A DNA stretch of 64,000 nucleotides, from the NCBI RefSeq assembly GCF_037392515.1, contig NC_090291.1, positions 14,262,501 through 14,326,500 on the forward strand, read 5' to 3'. Below, piece after piece: positions 43,226 through 56,155 of the stretch. The first letter of the stretch is position 1. Every line of letters begins with the position of its first letter. Below the pieces are notes generated by a model that worked only from the letters and a program-made list of their open reading frames with translations, was not told the DNA's origin and did not search any database. The stretch is from Haliotis asinina (taxonomy: Eukaryota > Mollusca > Gastropoda > Lepetellida > Haliotidae). The position numbers were made by a program, and so were the translations under genes.

Positions 43226-44799
43226 TTGGAGTTCATTATACTGACACCTGTGCTTGACAAAATACATTTAACCTGATACACCCAATTCTTTACACTACTG
43301 GTACACAACTCATCATACAAATACTAATAACAACCCCCTAAAATACTATCAACCGGCGCAAGACGCTTACACCAATATTTAATCATATTAACCAATATTG
43401 CCTCTGAAATAATAGCGGCTAACGATGCACTAACCATAGAATTACACGTTGATCCCTTAATCCTGAGAACCTTTTACAAAAAGTCCAAATGCAACCTTTG
43501 AAAGTTCGAACCTATTTTGTACCCTAATATCTCTACGTAATGAGATAACATACTGCCGAAGTAACAATCCAAGGCAAATAAAAGATTGTTTCAGGATTAA
43601 AAGAAATAGAGCGCGACCTGACATATTTATACATGGAAAAAGGACCTTTCTATCTTGATCAGACACCTGCATCTAAGCCTTGGAAATTCGGTTATTGTAA
43701 CTAAAAACTCTTTCTAAATGGTAAATGTATCTACGAAACTACCTCTGTAACACCAGTGTTCTGAAGAATAACCACGTATTCTAAAAACAACAACATTATG
43801 TGTGTTTTAGCAGTATTCACGGACGATTTGAATAAACCGACAGGAATTTAAGGTGAACGGGATAGGCAAGGTTTGTCCTCAATGTGCCCACATATGAATG
43901 TTTGGGTAAGGGGTCACTAGATTGTGGTCTGATTGACTATGGTCTGATCTTACTTGTTTCGCTGCTAAACACTTCTCACTAGAAGGGAAATAAGGCCATT
44001 TGGGGGAAATCATTGTATTTATAAACTGTGAACTGTTTTAATAGGGCTTGATGTAATAATTAATTGGAAATAAAACAAATAAACTTCTGACATTTAATCA
44101 TAGCTTATCATTTTGACATAAATAACTCATCTGAATCACAAACGATCAATTTTAGTTACAATGCTAATACTAAAACTGGCCAAAATTAAGTGTTAGATGG
44201 TTTCCCATTCAGAGTTTAGTATAGACGTAATATTATTGCAACATGGCTATGGTGGAAAAACAAAACAAAAAAGAACAAAGAAAAAAACCCTGCAAGGCCA
44301 GAGTTACCATTCGCGGGGGTATTCGAGCATCGCCTCTTCCTCAACACACTCACACTTCACAGGAGAACTTGGTAGCAGTCCAAGACGTCGTGCATTAGTT
44401 GAAGGCCAGAGTTTGACTGCAGAGACGTACCTTCTTTGTTAAAGACTATACCTTAATGGACCTTGGTTAACTAATTGGTCACAGCCTGGTGGACTTAGAC
44501 CCTACAAGTAAATGTGGGGAAGGTGAGGTGTCCCCATAGGCAATGAGCATCGGATTAACTTTGTGTGACTTAGCTCTGTGAGTAGACTAATGCTTTTTCT
44601 CTGAAATTATGTAAATTTGATGGCAACAAATAATATCATTTAATCTGAAAAGGAGACCCAATAAAGGCGAAATGAATCTAAACTTGTTTCATTCAGGGCT
44701 TTAGCTTTGCAGGGAGGCCAAGGCAGTAGGGACTATGTTGTTCAAGGGCAGTGGGGCATGGTGACGATGTGACCAATCCCCTTACTCACTAAATTGAAG
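43226..44799. other. Intergenic, no gene recognised
   Basis: AT-rich. The open frame at 44197-44442 has no recognisable domain or splice context. Confidence 0.4.
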
Positions 44800-44945
44800 G
44801 ACGGGTGGGTAGCCTAATGCGCTATGCTGAAGACCTATGTTAGATTCCCCACCCACGAGGGTACAGTCTGTGAAGTCTGTGTCTGGTGTTCGAAGCTGTG
44901 ACATTGCTGAATATTGCTAAAGCGATGTAAAACCATACACACTTC
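44800..44945 (+). repeat. SINE family A, diverged
   Basis: GGGTGGGTAGCCTAATGCGC, GATTCCCCACCCAC, AGGGTACAGTCTGTGAAGTC and TTGCTAAAGCGATGTAAAAC. Confidence 0.6.
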
Positions 44946-45016
44946 CTTGAACATACTGCAGTTCTGCTTCGCTGCATAATATTGGACTGAGCCTTTCCAA
45001 TACCTGATGCTGATAA

Positions 45017-45240
45017 TGGGTGAATGAGTGAGTTTAGTTTTACGCCACACTCAGCAATATTCCAGCAAATAATCGATTCCGGGCCAGACAATCCAGTGAT
45101 CAACAGCGTGAGCATCGACCGGCGCCATTGTGAACCGATTATATGTGTCAGCAAAGTCAGCGAGCCTCACCACCCGATCCCGTTGGTCGCCTCTTAGGAC
45201 AATCCCAGTCGCCTTTTATGGCCTATTCTGCCATGGATCT
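45017..45240 (-). repeat. SINE family B
   Basis: GAGTGAGTTTAGTTTTACGC, CAGACAATCCAGTGATCAAC, GTCAGCGAGCCTCACCACCC, GATCCCGTTGGTCGCCTCTT. Confidence 0.8.
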
Positions 45241-45654
45241 TTACGTGACGCTGATTCTGGAATCTCTCTGGTATCAAAAATTCTTCATGACAGAAAGCAA
45301 CACTGGAACATTCAAGGAATTAATGTTCGGATATGTTTTTCCAAATCTCCTAATATTGAGTGTAATCTCGACTGTACTATAATTTTCGTGATACCAATCG
45401 GCAGATCGATAAGCGGGGAACCGGATCGGGTTACCAAGGATTATGCAATAAAGATCTGAAGCCATATTTTTATTGCTATTGTTGATTACTGTGTTCAGGG
45501 CTTGAAAGGGTGACGCTTATCGGTCAGCGTCATCTTATCTCGGTAGTAGTATTAGTAGTAATGGTTGAGTGCAGCGTTATATAGCCTGGCTTTCAGACCC
45601 TGAAACAAATAAATCCAAAAAGGCCATGCAAGTCTTGAATATGTACAGATAACT

Positions 45655-46018
45655 GGAGAGACGATATCATATAGAGAACCGAAGATAGACGTCATCATAC
45701 AGAGAGCTGGAGAGGCAAGAGCATACAGAGGCGTGGAGAGACGTGGATAGGGAAATGGACAGACGTGATCATACAGAGAACTGGAGAGACAGGATCATAC
45801 AGAGAACAGGAGAGATGTGATCATACAGAGAGTTGGAGAGACGTGATCACAGTAAACTGGACAGACGTGATCAATACAGGGAACTGGACAGACGTGATCA
45901 TACAGAGAACTGGAGAGACAGGATCATACAGCGAACAGGACAGACGGGATCAGACAAAGAACTGGCGAGATGGGACATACAGAGACCCGAAAAGAGATGT
46001 GATCACACAGAGAGCTAG
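45655..46018. repeat. About 25-bp minisatellite
   Basis: Repeats of GATCATACAGAGAACTGGAG AGACG-type units (for example starting at 45767, 45793 and 45819), with substitutions and length variants. The frames at 45765-46022 are products of the repeat. Confidence 0.9.
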
Positions 46019-48000
46019 ATAATCATTTGGGGCTATACAATGAATATTAAACAAACGAGGTATCATACCAGTTTCTACATGTGGGTTGCGGGCAAGAGAA
46101 GGGACGATGGGCGAGCTGGCTATAGCTATTAATCTAGCAAGCTTGGAGGTGCCGTGATCGAGCCCACCTGTGACCGGGTGTAAAAATCCTTTGAAAGTGG
46201 GCATTCGTCATTTCTTGCCCAAGGACGATAAATCATCGTCTGCAAGTACAGTAGGACCTAGGTCAAATCCATGTGACCAAAGACAGTAAAGGGACAGAGA
46301 AGGAGTGAACAGCAGTATGAAAGAATGCTGCCATCTTGTAATGGATCGTGCTACCTGTTTTTAAACCAGGTACCAAGTACTTGTTTGTTGCTAAACACGT
46401 TCATTTCGAAAACTGGTTACATATAAGGGCTTATTTTACGGAAATAAATATGTTTGAATTAAACTCATAGAGCTCGATGGGTGTCACACGTGTAATCTTA
46501 CTTATTGCCACCTTAATCCATTACGCCGACCAGTGTATGCAGATTAGTATCTGTCGGGGTCTTGCTAATCAGACAAGAAAACAGGACATGTGTTCAGCTG
46601 TCACACCTCCTCTATCACAAGTGACAAAATGCCTGACATGTTAGTTTTATATATTCACATATATGCGGCGTCATTTAGCTCTGCTCACAAGTTCCACTTT
46701 CGCGCTTGTTAATAAGAACATGTTGGCCTGGTATTTGAATCATAAAATTTATCTCACCCAAAACCACGTATACACTGAGTAGTTACAGAAAATAGTCTCT
46801 GTTTCAAAGAATATCTTTTCATGTTTCCAGTTACCTGAATCCCGTGATCACACGCTATGTTCATGTATCAGAAACAGTAACACAGGTGTAACGGTACACA
46901 TATTACTGTTCTAAAAATACTCAACTCTTGTAAACATACTCTTCGGAGCAACTAATCATGATATTCATTATAGCTCAGTATCAGTAGTTGACAATATGGA
47001 AGTCTCTTAAACGTATCAGCTATCTGGGACGACATGAAATCAATCCCTGACTGCTTTGCGTGTCAAAGTAATGGATAGCGCTGGCGACACAAACAGATGG
47101 CATTAGGTAAATGGGAACAGGAAAAAAAAACACCAACAGACGTTAAACATTAATGCATTGTTAAGTGATCGTGTAACACAGCTATGCGAAATCTTTATAC
47201 AGTGACATGCCCAATGCGTGTATGTGTAATACTGATACAGGTAACAGTACTTCTCTAATGCTAATACTGCTAGGAGATTAGTCTCTGTAAACACCTTTCC
47301 CTCCGTGTATGAACACTTTGTCTCTGTATCGCTGGGACTTTATACAAACTAGTCTATGTCATACTCCAAACTCTCGGGTTAGTCCTATCTGAATGTCATA
47401 GTCCAAAATGAGGCCAGACTAATTCTGTAATCTCTCTCTCTCCTCCCCCCTCTCTCTCTGTCTATCTATCTATCTATCTATCTCAAATTTGAACAAACTG
47501 GGAAAGATGAGTTGGATCGCCTTTCAAAAGACGTTATAGGACAAAAATGATTCCTGCTCGTGCCTCTATTACCTCAACGTGTACATGTGTGCAGGGCTTT
47601 CCAATATGAACTCTCCTCGAATTATGAGAAATGTCACATACCTCTCTTGCAGCCGGTTGCGTGTGGAGAATGAAATTCTGAGCCCCTGTAAGTGGCTTTT
47701 GTTAGCGTGAGAGCATATCGTACACCTCACTGATAACAATACCAACAAAGTCCACAGTATTCATGAGGTCATTGTATTGATTACCGTCAGTTGTAAGCGT
47801 ACCTTAGCTTTAATGCGATAGGGCATGGAGACTTAGAAGCGGAAGTGGACGACATTTCTTCGAGACAAAAGCGACAAAAACTCTTTCAGTAATCACACGA
47901 AATATAACCTAGACCAATCCACTTTACGATTATATAATCTTTAGAAGTTGTATTACCTGTAGGTGCTGTTAAAAGTACCGCTATAAATACGTGAGTTTGT
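46019..48000. other. Intergenic, no gene recognised
   Basis: AT-rich. A CT-rich tract with (ATCT)n lies at 47411-47482. Nothing else was identified. Confidence 0.4.
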
Positions 48001-48310
48001 GTGCTTAGTTTTTGTGTGTTCTACGCTTGTGTTTGTGTGTGTGTTATGCTTGTGTTTGTGTTTGTGTGTTCTATGCGTTTGTTTGTGTGTTTTGTGTTTT
48101 TGTGTTTCATGCTTTTATGGTTGTGTTTGTGTTTGCATTTTGTATTAATTTTGTGTTTTTCGTTGTGTTGGTGTTTGTGTTGTTGGTTTTATGCTTGTGT
48201 TTGCGTGTTTTGTGTTTGTATCTCTGTGTTTGTGTGGTTGTATTTGTTTGTTTGTGTCTTTTGGTTTCGTGTTTGGGTGTGCGTTTGCGTTTTTGTGTTT
48301 GAGTTTGATG
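48001..48310. repeat. TG/TTTG-rich low-complexity tract
   Basis: Dense TGTGTTTG-type repeats on the plus strand, open in several frames purely because of composition. Confidence 0.9.
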
Positions 48311-49068
48311 GTTGGATTGGGGGCGAGGGGAGTTGAGTTGTTAGCTGTTTCGTCGCAGTGACATGGCTTGCCATTCCAACTACACGCCCTAACATATATC
48401 GAATGCAACTCGCTCAAACCAAATGTTTAATTAATATCTGGCTTTAATTTACACATAACTATGAAGTCAAAAATAATCCAATACTTATTATTGTCCCTGA
48501 TTACATGCACGTCTTCTATGAAATTACGCGCGGAAGGCAAACAATATTTAAATGTGTTTGTATACTATCAACAGTAGAATCGATCTGAAGTGATGTTATC
48601 AGCCTATTTGTGTGATGAGTTAATGGAACGACTGAGTTAGCTGTTTAAATTAAAGGGACAAAATCCTTTCGACACCCATAACAAGTTTCTGGTAAAAGTA
48701 GAGCTGACTGTACAACTCCTACTGTATTAGGAGGATGTCTCAGTCATAACACAACTGTTGCGGGCCGTAAACAATCACGTCTGGACCAGACATTCCAGTG
48801 ATTGAAATCATGTAATCGAGTACGGTATTTGTTTATGAATCACTTTAATCTATGGTGATGCCAGGAGTTTGGGCAAGGGAACAGATTTTTAAATGCCTTG
48901 GAGCGTGTTATCGTCGTTATAAAAACCGCACAGCTGTTTAAAACTAGAAGCATGGTAATTAAATGCTGACAGGGCTCGAGATTCGGTAAACATGTAAACA
49001 AAAGGTATAGAAACTCCATTCGTTTGTTTTGTCTTTGTTATTCTAATGCGGGGGAACTCGATGTTAAT

Positions 49069-49356
49069 TGTACACGTGTAAGTGCTGCGCCAATTGACTT
49101 TTGTGGCTTAATTGACAGGAAATTGTTTCGTCCCTTCAAGGAGCCAATACACGTTCGATTTCTGACTAGCAGTAGTGTGTTTTTTCTTGAGTGCTTTTAG
49201 AAATAGTTTTACCCTTCAACTCTTTTCACCCTTAATTAAGTGAATCTATGACAATCCATTGGTTCTATTTGTTCTGTTACATAGAGAGCATACCGTCCAC
49301 TGGCATCGATTATACAGCTTCATATCTAAGTTATATCTTGCCTCTGTCTCTCTCTC

Positions 49357-49399
<43 letters not shown>

Positions 49400-49575
49400 G
49401 TGTGTTTTAGGGATCGGGTGGCCAGGCTCGCTGATTTGGTTGACACATGTCATCGGTTCCCAATTTTGCAGATCGATGCTCATGCTGTTGATCTGTGGAT
49501 TGTCTGGTCCAGACTCGATTACTTACAGACATATAGCCGTAATATTGCTAGGTGCGCCGTGAAACTATACTCACT
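49069..49575 (+). repeat. Second copy of the composite B-SINE/microsatellite element
   Basis: The inverted counterpart of 8009-8590: arm 49069-49341 (GTGGCTTAATTGACAGGAAA, TTTCACCCTTAATTAAGTGA, CAATCCATTGGTTCTATTTG), (CT)n at 49342-49395, then the family-B SINE in sense orientation (GGATCGGGTGGCCAGGCTCG ... GATTGTCTGGTCCAGACTCG). The CA part of the microsatellite is almost absent in this copy. Confidence 0.75.
49342..49395. repeat. (CT)n microsatellite
   Basis: About 54 bp of nearly pure CT repeats. Confidence 0.97.
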
Positions 49576-51874
49576 CTAAATGCCATTTACCTGATCTCCA
49601 AACTACTACCTATGTTATCGAGACTGACGTTTCAAACGTCATTTCTTCTTGCAAACTTTACTTTGCTTTGTTTACAGTTTGCACATTCGTATGTAAAACC
49701 TGCACAAAGTTTATGGCAAGTCCTGATGGTACCTGACACATTGGTCTAGAAAATGCCGCAAGGAGCTGATTCCAGACTGAATCTCTCCTCCGTTGCAAGT
49801 TGTTTTGAAGGGGTGCATATTATCATAATTGTCATTATAGCCACAATTGCTGTTCATGTCTTGCAAATGCTACTTTATTTTGTGAACTTGGTCCATTTCA
49901 GCTGTTAATTATAGCACATTTTTGTTGATTTGTTTATTTCACAGTTTCAATCTGGTAGTCAGTACCCAACAAAAACATTTACGGTAATGGTCCCTGCTGT
50001 ATACAGTGACACAAAGGTCCATCACTAATAATGAAGAGGATCAGTTGCAAATCGTTATTTAAATATTGACAAGCCAGACATACATTACCTGCAGCTATAT
50101 AATTACTACAGGCGATGAAGGCCAACACACCTTAATGTTAAACATAAATCTTCACTGTCTGCCCTTCACTCTTCCTTAATGTTACATAAATGAAAAAACA
50201 AAACAAAACCAAACAACCAAAAAAAACCCAAAAAAAACAAAACAACGAAAAATTCCCAAACCAAAAAACAATACCCCCCCAAAACACAAATAAACAAACA
50301 AACAAAACAAAACAAAAATACAAAACAAAAAAACATAAACAAAGAAAAACAAAGAAAACCAAACAAACAAAAATGTAAAATCACATTAGCCTCCATTGCG
50401 TTCAAATACAGTGTTTCAGTTTTAGAACAAAATATATATTCTTTCTGTTGATGCAATAAAATACTTTCTATCCCTTACGACTTGCCTGAAATTTATAATT
50501 GGAACTTTGAGGCGAACAGTTTCCACACACGGAATACATGGAACGTAAACAATTGCTCCGTACTGTGTTTGGTGTTTGCCGAACTTGCTACAATGACATA
50601 GCTCTATGGGGGTTCGCTTGAATTAATATTCGGCAGGTAGTGGACGATTTAAAGCAACTTTGCATTAATTCAAAAGACATATTTAATTTAACATTGTAAT
50701 ATAAATATATATTTTAGCAACTTGTATGGAGGCTTCCTTGAGGGTTTAGGGTCAGTATTATTGAGAGAAATGCATTATGATTTTAGAGTGTGATGTGACA
50801 TTGTGCCTTTAAGAATCGAAATTTTGAAACTGTGGATATTTTTAGACACACATTTTAACACACATTCCACAACACCGATTGTTACAGACTTACACACAAA
50901 CAACAATAGCTTGCATGTACTTACATGAGGATGCATGAATAGTCCCTACTGCGAGTGTATCCCCTTTCCTGTGCCAAAGCGTATATTTTACGAATGTACA
51001 CGTGACGTATGTATATTTGACAAGGATATGTTCTTTCTGCGTGAGTATGGTTCCAGGGACAGTCCATTAATACGCATAGCTTTCTAGATCATCTCACAAC
51101 TGGCATGCCTTATCTTCGGAATGTGTGGGCTATTATTCTTTCCGGTCATGCGCTTCAGCAAATTTTACAAAAAATATTCTTCCTGCATTGCGCATTACTT
51201 TATTCTATGTGTGTCAACTGTATAAGCTCGACAATACATTGTGTTTGATGCCGATCGCAGCATTGTCTGACATTTGCGGCAATTAAAGATTTATAATGCC
51301 ATTCCCAGCAACATAGAATATGTGGCATCGGGATCCACTGAGCATGTGTGTGGATGTCAAGTTCCTTGGATACAGATAGTCACATGCAGATAGAACGAAT
51401 ATAGACAAGCCATTATATGAGTTAATCAATCGAATATTTTTCATAAAAAATCTTCCTTCAAATGATTAAGGTTCTGCTATTTGAAATATTTTTTCATATC
51501 AATTATTCATATTTAAGGATTCATTACGAGTAACTGAGAACAGTATGCAATCCACCGTAAGGTCCAATACAAACCAAAACACTCGGGCGCGCAGGCACAT
51601 CCACAAAGGCACGCACCCACGTTTCGAAAAAGAAGCATATGTGCTTCACATTATGGTGGTATTTTTGTGGTTTTAAACGATAAACAGCAAACACCCAGAA
51701 ATATGGACATCCGAGCCATTATTAACACAAATCCATAACGCTGATCCATAACTGTCTAAAACATTAATACCTTACCTTATTTCACAAACAGAAGTCTGTC
51801 ATTCAGTACAAAGAAGCAGGTGGATTGTATCGTGCCAGAAATGGAATACATTCACAGCCTCCTGCAATAGCGGT
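49576..51874. other. Intergenic with A/C-rich tract
   Basis: No gene recognised. Positions 50190-50375 consist almost only of A and C in CAAAA/CAAAC-like units. Confidence 0.5.
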
Positions 51875-52000
51875 GGCAGTGTGGTAGCATAGTTGTTAAA
51901 ACGTTCGCCCGTGACGACAATGTGTGAAGTCCATTCCTGATGTCACCAGCCGTGACATTGCTGCACTATGGTTCAAATAGGCGTAAAACCATATTCAGAG
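51875..52000 (+). repeat. SINE family A
   Basis: GGCAGTGTGGTAGCATAGTT, AAAACGTTCGCCCGTGACG, AATGTGTGAAGTCCATTCCT, CAGCCGTGACATTGCTGCAC; the box-B part is deleted. Confidence 0.65.
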
Positions 52001-52689
52001 CGCCATGCATTCGCCCTCGTTATAACAGTTCTGTGTGTACTGTTATAACGATGAATGCATACTTATTAGTAATTTAAACTGTGAAACAAAAATACTCAAA
52101 TGTAATCCTATACCGTCGAGAATGTGGGACACGTCTAGATTACCCCAGTCCTAAAATATGTTCATTTCAGACACCAGGTGTTTTCGTATTGTCGACAAAA
52201 CGGGCCGGATCGTTCCTGCCATCTGACCATAGTCGGGGTAGGTCTGTGCGTGTATGCGGGTCGATGCAATGAGTCAGTGTGAATTGGATAATATTCCTGT
52301 CTGCAGAAAGGCGATATTAAAAATTGCCATGCGTTCGTGAGTTTGATATGGAGACTTATCATGTGTCCGAGTTAAATATTAAACGAAACCTTATACAGAA
52401 TCTTCATGTGTTTGAAACGAATTACTCGTAATATCGGTATTTTGGTGTATATTGTGGCTTGTCTAAACTGTATTCCCGTTCACCGATGTCGAATGTGTCG
52501 AACATGATTAAAATTAAGGGTAACTTACCACAGAGTGTTTCTCGCGACATTTTGGTAAACCATTCCTCCTTATCATATTACATCCCTTAGTTCCAATGGT
52601 ATCAAACCCAAGACGAAAAGAAACCGGCCAGTCTATCTCTGATGACGGTGAGCATTAAACTGAAACTTTTTGTCTCCATGACGTACACA

Positions 52690-53780
52690 CGGGCTTGCGA
52701 CGCTGCGGAATGAGCTGATGATATTCAGCGTCACCAGAAACACCAGTCTGATTCATGTCTGGAAGCACGACGCAATGTGTTTGGTGACATGCACATTTGA
52801 ACAACTGGGAGCGTTCCCAAAATCCCGATACCAAAGCCCAAGGCATAATACTGATCCCTCAAGTTATCGTCATATATCAATAACTAGCTGTGTTTGTAAA
52901 ACCATGGAACGCATGGTTAACAGTCGATCAACCTGGTTCTTGGAGACCAACAATCTCTTGTTTGACCTTCAGTGTGGTTTCCGAAAAAGTTACCACTGAC
53001 CTCCTGGTGCATCTAGAATTATTGACGTTAACTCCAGTGTTAACAAAGAACGTACTGTATATATAATTTGACTTAGAAAAGGCACATGCTGCAACGTGGA
53101 AACAAGGTATATGAAAAGATTTGTGTGAATTTGGATTGAGGGGCAGATTATCTTAGTTCATAACTCAGGCTTTATGCAACAGATCCGATTATTTTATCCA
53201 CGATCAGGGCGATGTGCTCAAGGCAGCACCCTGTCTGTCACACTTGCATCAAAATTAACAGCCTCACTAACGTTTTGAACAGTTGTGTTGATGCGTCCCC
53301 TTTCATGGATGTTTTCGATATTTTATTCCGTGATAAGAATATGCACACAATAGACAGGCAGCTACAACTCTGTGTCAACAAAATTTGAAAACAAATTTGT
53401 CAATGAAAAGGTTTTCAAAATCAGAAACAATTTGCTTTCACTTTTTGTATCCTCTACACAAAGATCCAGGGGCCCGTTTCAGAAAGCTCTCGTAACCTTA
53501 AGATAGCGTACGTTTCCTCGTAGCATCTGCACCTCCTATGCTGTAGCATTGGAGGTACCAATGTTACGAGAAAAGTTTCCAGATCTTAAACCTGCGAAAG
53601 CTTTGTGAAACGGGTCCCTAACCTACCTTTAGATGATACTCCTACCAAGGTGGTAGATGTGGCCAAATACCTGGGACTAATTCTTAGCCGTCACTTGATA
53701 TTCTTACCAGACATAAGATCAAAAGCAATTAGAAAAATATAGTTTCTTTCTACAAAGTAAGCTTTAGGCTTTATGGACCC
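52690..53780 (+). pseudogene. Jockey-like LINE reverse transcriptase relic, split by a MITE
   Basis: SSYRHISITSCVCKTMERMV and ETNNLLFDLQCGFRKS (52850-52995) match the Jockey-type YRPIxLTSxLCKxxERMV...QxGFRK region. IIFDLEKAHAATW and FGLRGRL follow with frame changes. The usual Y-x-D-D box has become SPFMDVFDILF, so catalysis is lost. After an inserted palindrome (53469-53618) the same protein continues as NLPLDDTPTKVVDVAKYLGL and ILSRHLIFLPDIRSKAIRK. It has many stops and frameshifts, so it is much older than the 21-26 kb LINE. Confidence 0.8.
53469..53618. mobile_element. GGGGCCCGTTTC palindromic MITE-like insertion
   Basis: Left GGGGCCCGTTTCAGAAAGCT CTCGTAAC; right CTGCGAAAGCTTTGTGAAAC GGGTCCC. 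The termini are inverted repeats of about 28 bp with mismatches. An inner inverted pair (CTCGTAGCAT / CAATGTTACGAG) adds to the fold. It interrupts the RT relic precisely enough that the protein resumes after it. Confidence 0.75.
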
Positions 53781-55009
53781 CTCCGATGGACAGTCTATAA
53801 GCTGAGGTTAACGAACCTCCCTCTGAACAATGCCGCATTGAACTGTCCTGTGTCCCTTCACGGGTCATTAGATCTCAGACATGGGACAAAAGATCCGTCT
53901 AGAAATCAAATCCCCAAATGGTGAAAATGTGCTTTTCTGGCCATCGAATGGAATATGATTTTCATAATCATGGATGATTTAAGTTTAATGTAAAACCGAT
54001 TATCATCAGCAATCGCGCATAACCACCGCATAAGGGCCCTTTTTAAGGTGACACGTATCGTGTTGGTTATGGTGACATTTTAAACGATAGTTGTATGGTT
54101 TAAACTTGAATTTGACCAATTTCTCAGAAATTAAAATAGAAGGTTTCGAATGCTCAGATCATGTTTAAAATTGCGATATGTTCAAAGGTCAGTTTTAATA
54201 GAAAGGGCATTTGATGAGAAGATGTGTGTTGAACTTTACATATGTAAGGTACTTTTTCCAAAATTAAGTTTTTCTGATGTATCTATATCATTTCTAGATC
54301 ATATATGTGCCTTTGGTTGTGACTGCAAGCATGGAAAACTCATAGGTTAACAAACGTTGGTACGTTGTATTTCCATCCGCAAAATAGTGCATGATGTGTG
54401 TTCAACAGCGACAGCGCCCCATGCTTTACAAACATTAATATGTCGAAGATACTGTTGGACTGTCATTGTAATCAAACAGGATAACAGAAGACCCTGAAAT
54501 GTATAATTCTATTATGCCAGACGTTTTTCTTTTGTCATCAAACAATAATGGGTCGGTCATGATATCATAACGCTATAACGAATATGAATTCGTATTTATT
54601 GTTCTTAATAGTCATAGTGTATTCCCACCTGACACGTTAGTCAATCTTAACAATGTCAAGATCGCGGGATCCTGTTTCAAGTCCACATACACATACTGAA
54701 GTACATTGCAGGTTTAGTCTCCTACAGCTGAACCTTCCTGAACATTGTCTTTTACATGTACATATATTAAGTTGAAGAAGGTCCACAGAAACGATTCAGT
54801 CTGAACTTATTTGCAACATTATCACAGGGGTATATTTCTTGAAAATTCGTTACGCCAAAAACGTATTTACGTATCAAACATTAAGTGACAACTTTTATGA
54901 ACAGCTCAATGATATTCTTAGATAATATTCACATAAACATCTTGCTTCTGCTGTAACGTTCATACAATTATGCAGGCCTCAGTTTTAGTCATATGTAATG
55001 ATACACACA
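53781..55009. other. Intergenic, no gene recognised
   Basis: AT-rich with short open frames only. Confidence 0.4.
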
Positions 55010-55165
55010 CACAAGAGTTACACGTAACATGGTGATGGCACCATGACCATCGATCTTCACAAGTGGGACACAATGGCATGGGTCAAGCAAGTATTTGGAA
55101 CGACCACCTGATCACATTAGTTCCCTCTCAAGGCAACACAGCTTGACCAAACACATTTGTTAATC
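55010..55165 (-). repeat. SINE family B, strongly diverged
   Basis: CATGACCATCGATCTTCACA, AGTGGGACACAATGGCATGG and GACCACCTGATCACATTAGT follow family-B order. Confidence 0.5.
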
Positions 55166-55716
55166 CGGGAGAATGGTTAATAAATAATTCACAGTCAGTC
55201 ATGACATGGATTGTAGATCATTCCAAATTGTATCATTGACGCCAGTATCAAATGGTCTCTGCATAAGGCGTACCTCAGGGAACCAACTGCTAAGTTGCAT
55301 CTAATTACTACCAGCTATTCAATTCATGCACAGCCGTTGCTATATACGTTGACCGACTTTAGACGTCGATTTTGCGGGGAAAACCTCGACATCATCTACA
55401 TTTATTAACAGTAATGAGTGACCTCACTTTGTGGATACTAGAAGACCAACTGTGGTACATTTCCCGACTTCAGTATATCGAATGACTACTCTGTCCTTTA
55501 GGAAGAGGGTTAATGAACAGCTATCGCATCATGGGACTGACATCTGATAAACGCCGCCAATACAACTTGAGTTCTAAAATGTTGACAGACCTCACCTTGA
55601 TGAAAACTACCAAGTACGACTTTGTTCGCCGCATTGCTCCAACATATTTCATGAAGCCACCTGCTGCGTCCTTTGCATGGAGGACGTCGTTTTGCTCCCA
55701 CCCCCTATATATATAC

Positions 55717-55719
<3 letters not shown>

Positions 55720-55757
<38 letters not shown>
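55720..55757. repeat. (GT)n microsatellite
   Basis: 38 bp of pure GT after a short TA tract. Confidence 0.97.
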
Positions 55758-55758
<1 letters not shown>

Positions 55759-56057
55759 TTGTAAGTCTTTAATATTCTATTATATATTGTGAATAATCGT
55801 AGGCCAGGTGGTCGGGTGCTGTTTTTATGTATTTTTACATGAGTATAAAATCTGTACCTCAGCATGTGTCACTCAAATAAAATATTCTTCTTCTTCTTTT
55901 CCAACCTATGATAATCACTAAATACTAATAACTGAAACCAAATGAAGCCATTCTGATTTACTTAAATCTAATATATATGAGTAATAGAAACGGAAATCAA
56001 AGTTAACCTAACTGAACTAAGCATAGAAATAAAACCAAATTAAAGCAGTGGATAAGG

Positions 56058-56155
56058 AGTGAGTGAGTTAGTTAGTTTTAGTTTTACGCCGCTTTTAGCA
56101 ATATTCCAACAATATCACGGCGGGCGACACTAGAAAATGGGCTTCACACATTGCA
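56058..56155 (-). repeat. SINE family A, tail half
   Basis: GAGTGAGTGAGTTAGTTAGT, TTTACGCCGCTTTTAGCAAT, ATTCCAACAATATCACGGCG: hairpin arms CGCCG (56087-56091) and CGGCG (56118-56122). Confidence 0.8.

Noticed and set aside
48001..48417. Hydrophobic Val/Phe/Cys-rich open frames, possible membrane protein
   Set aside because: They are produced by TG/TTTG low-complexity sequence that is open in several frames on both strands.
50138..50456. Phe/Leu-rich open frames on the minus strand
   Set aside because: They are translations of an A/C-only low-complexity tract and carry no protein signature.
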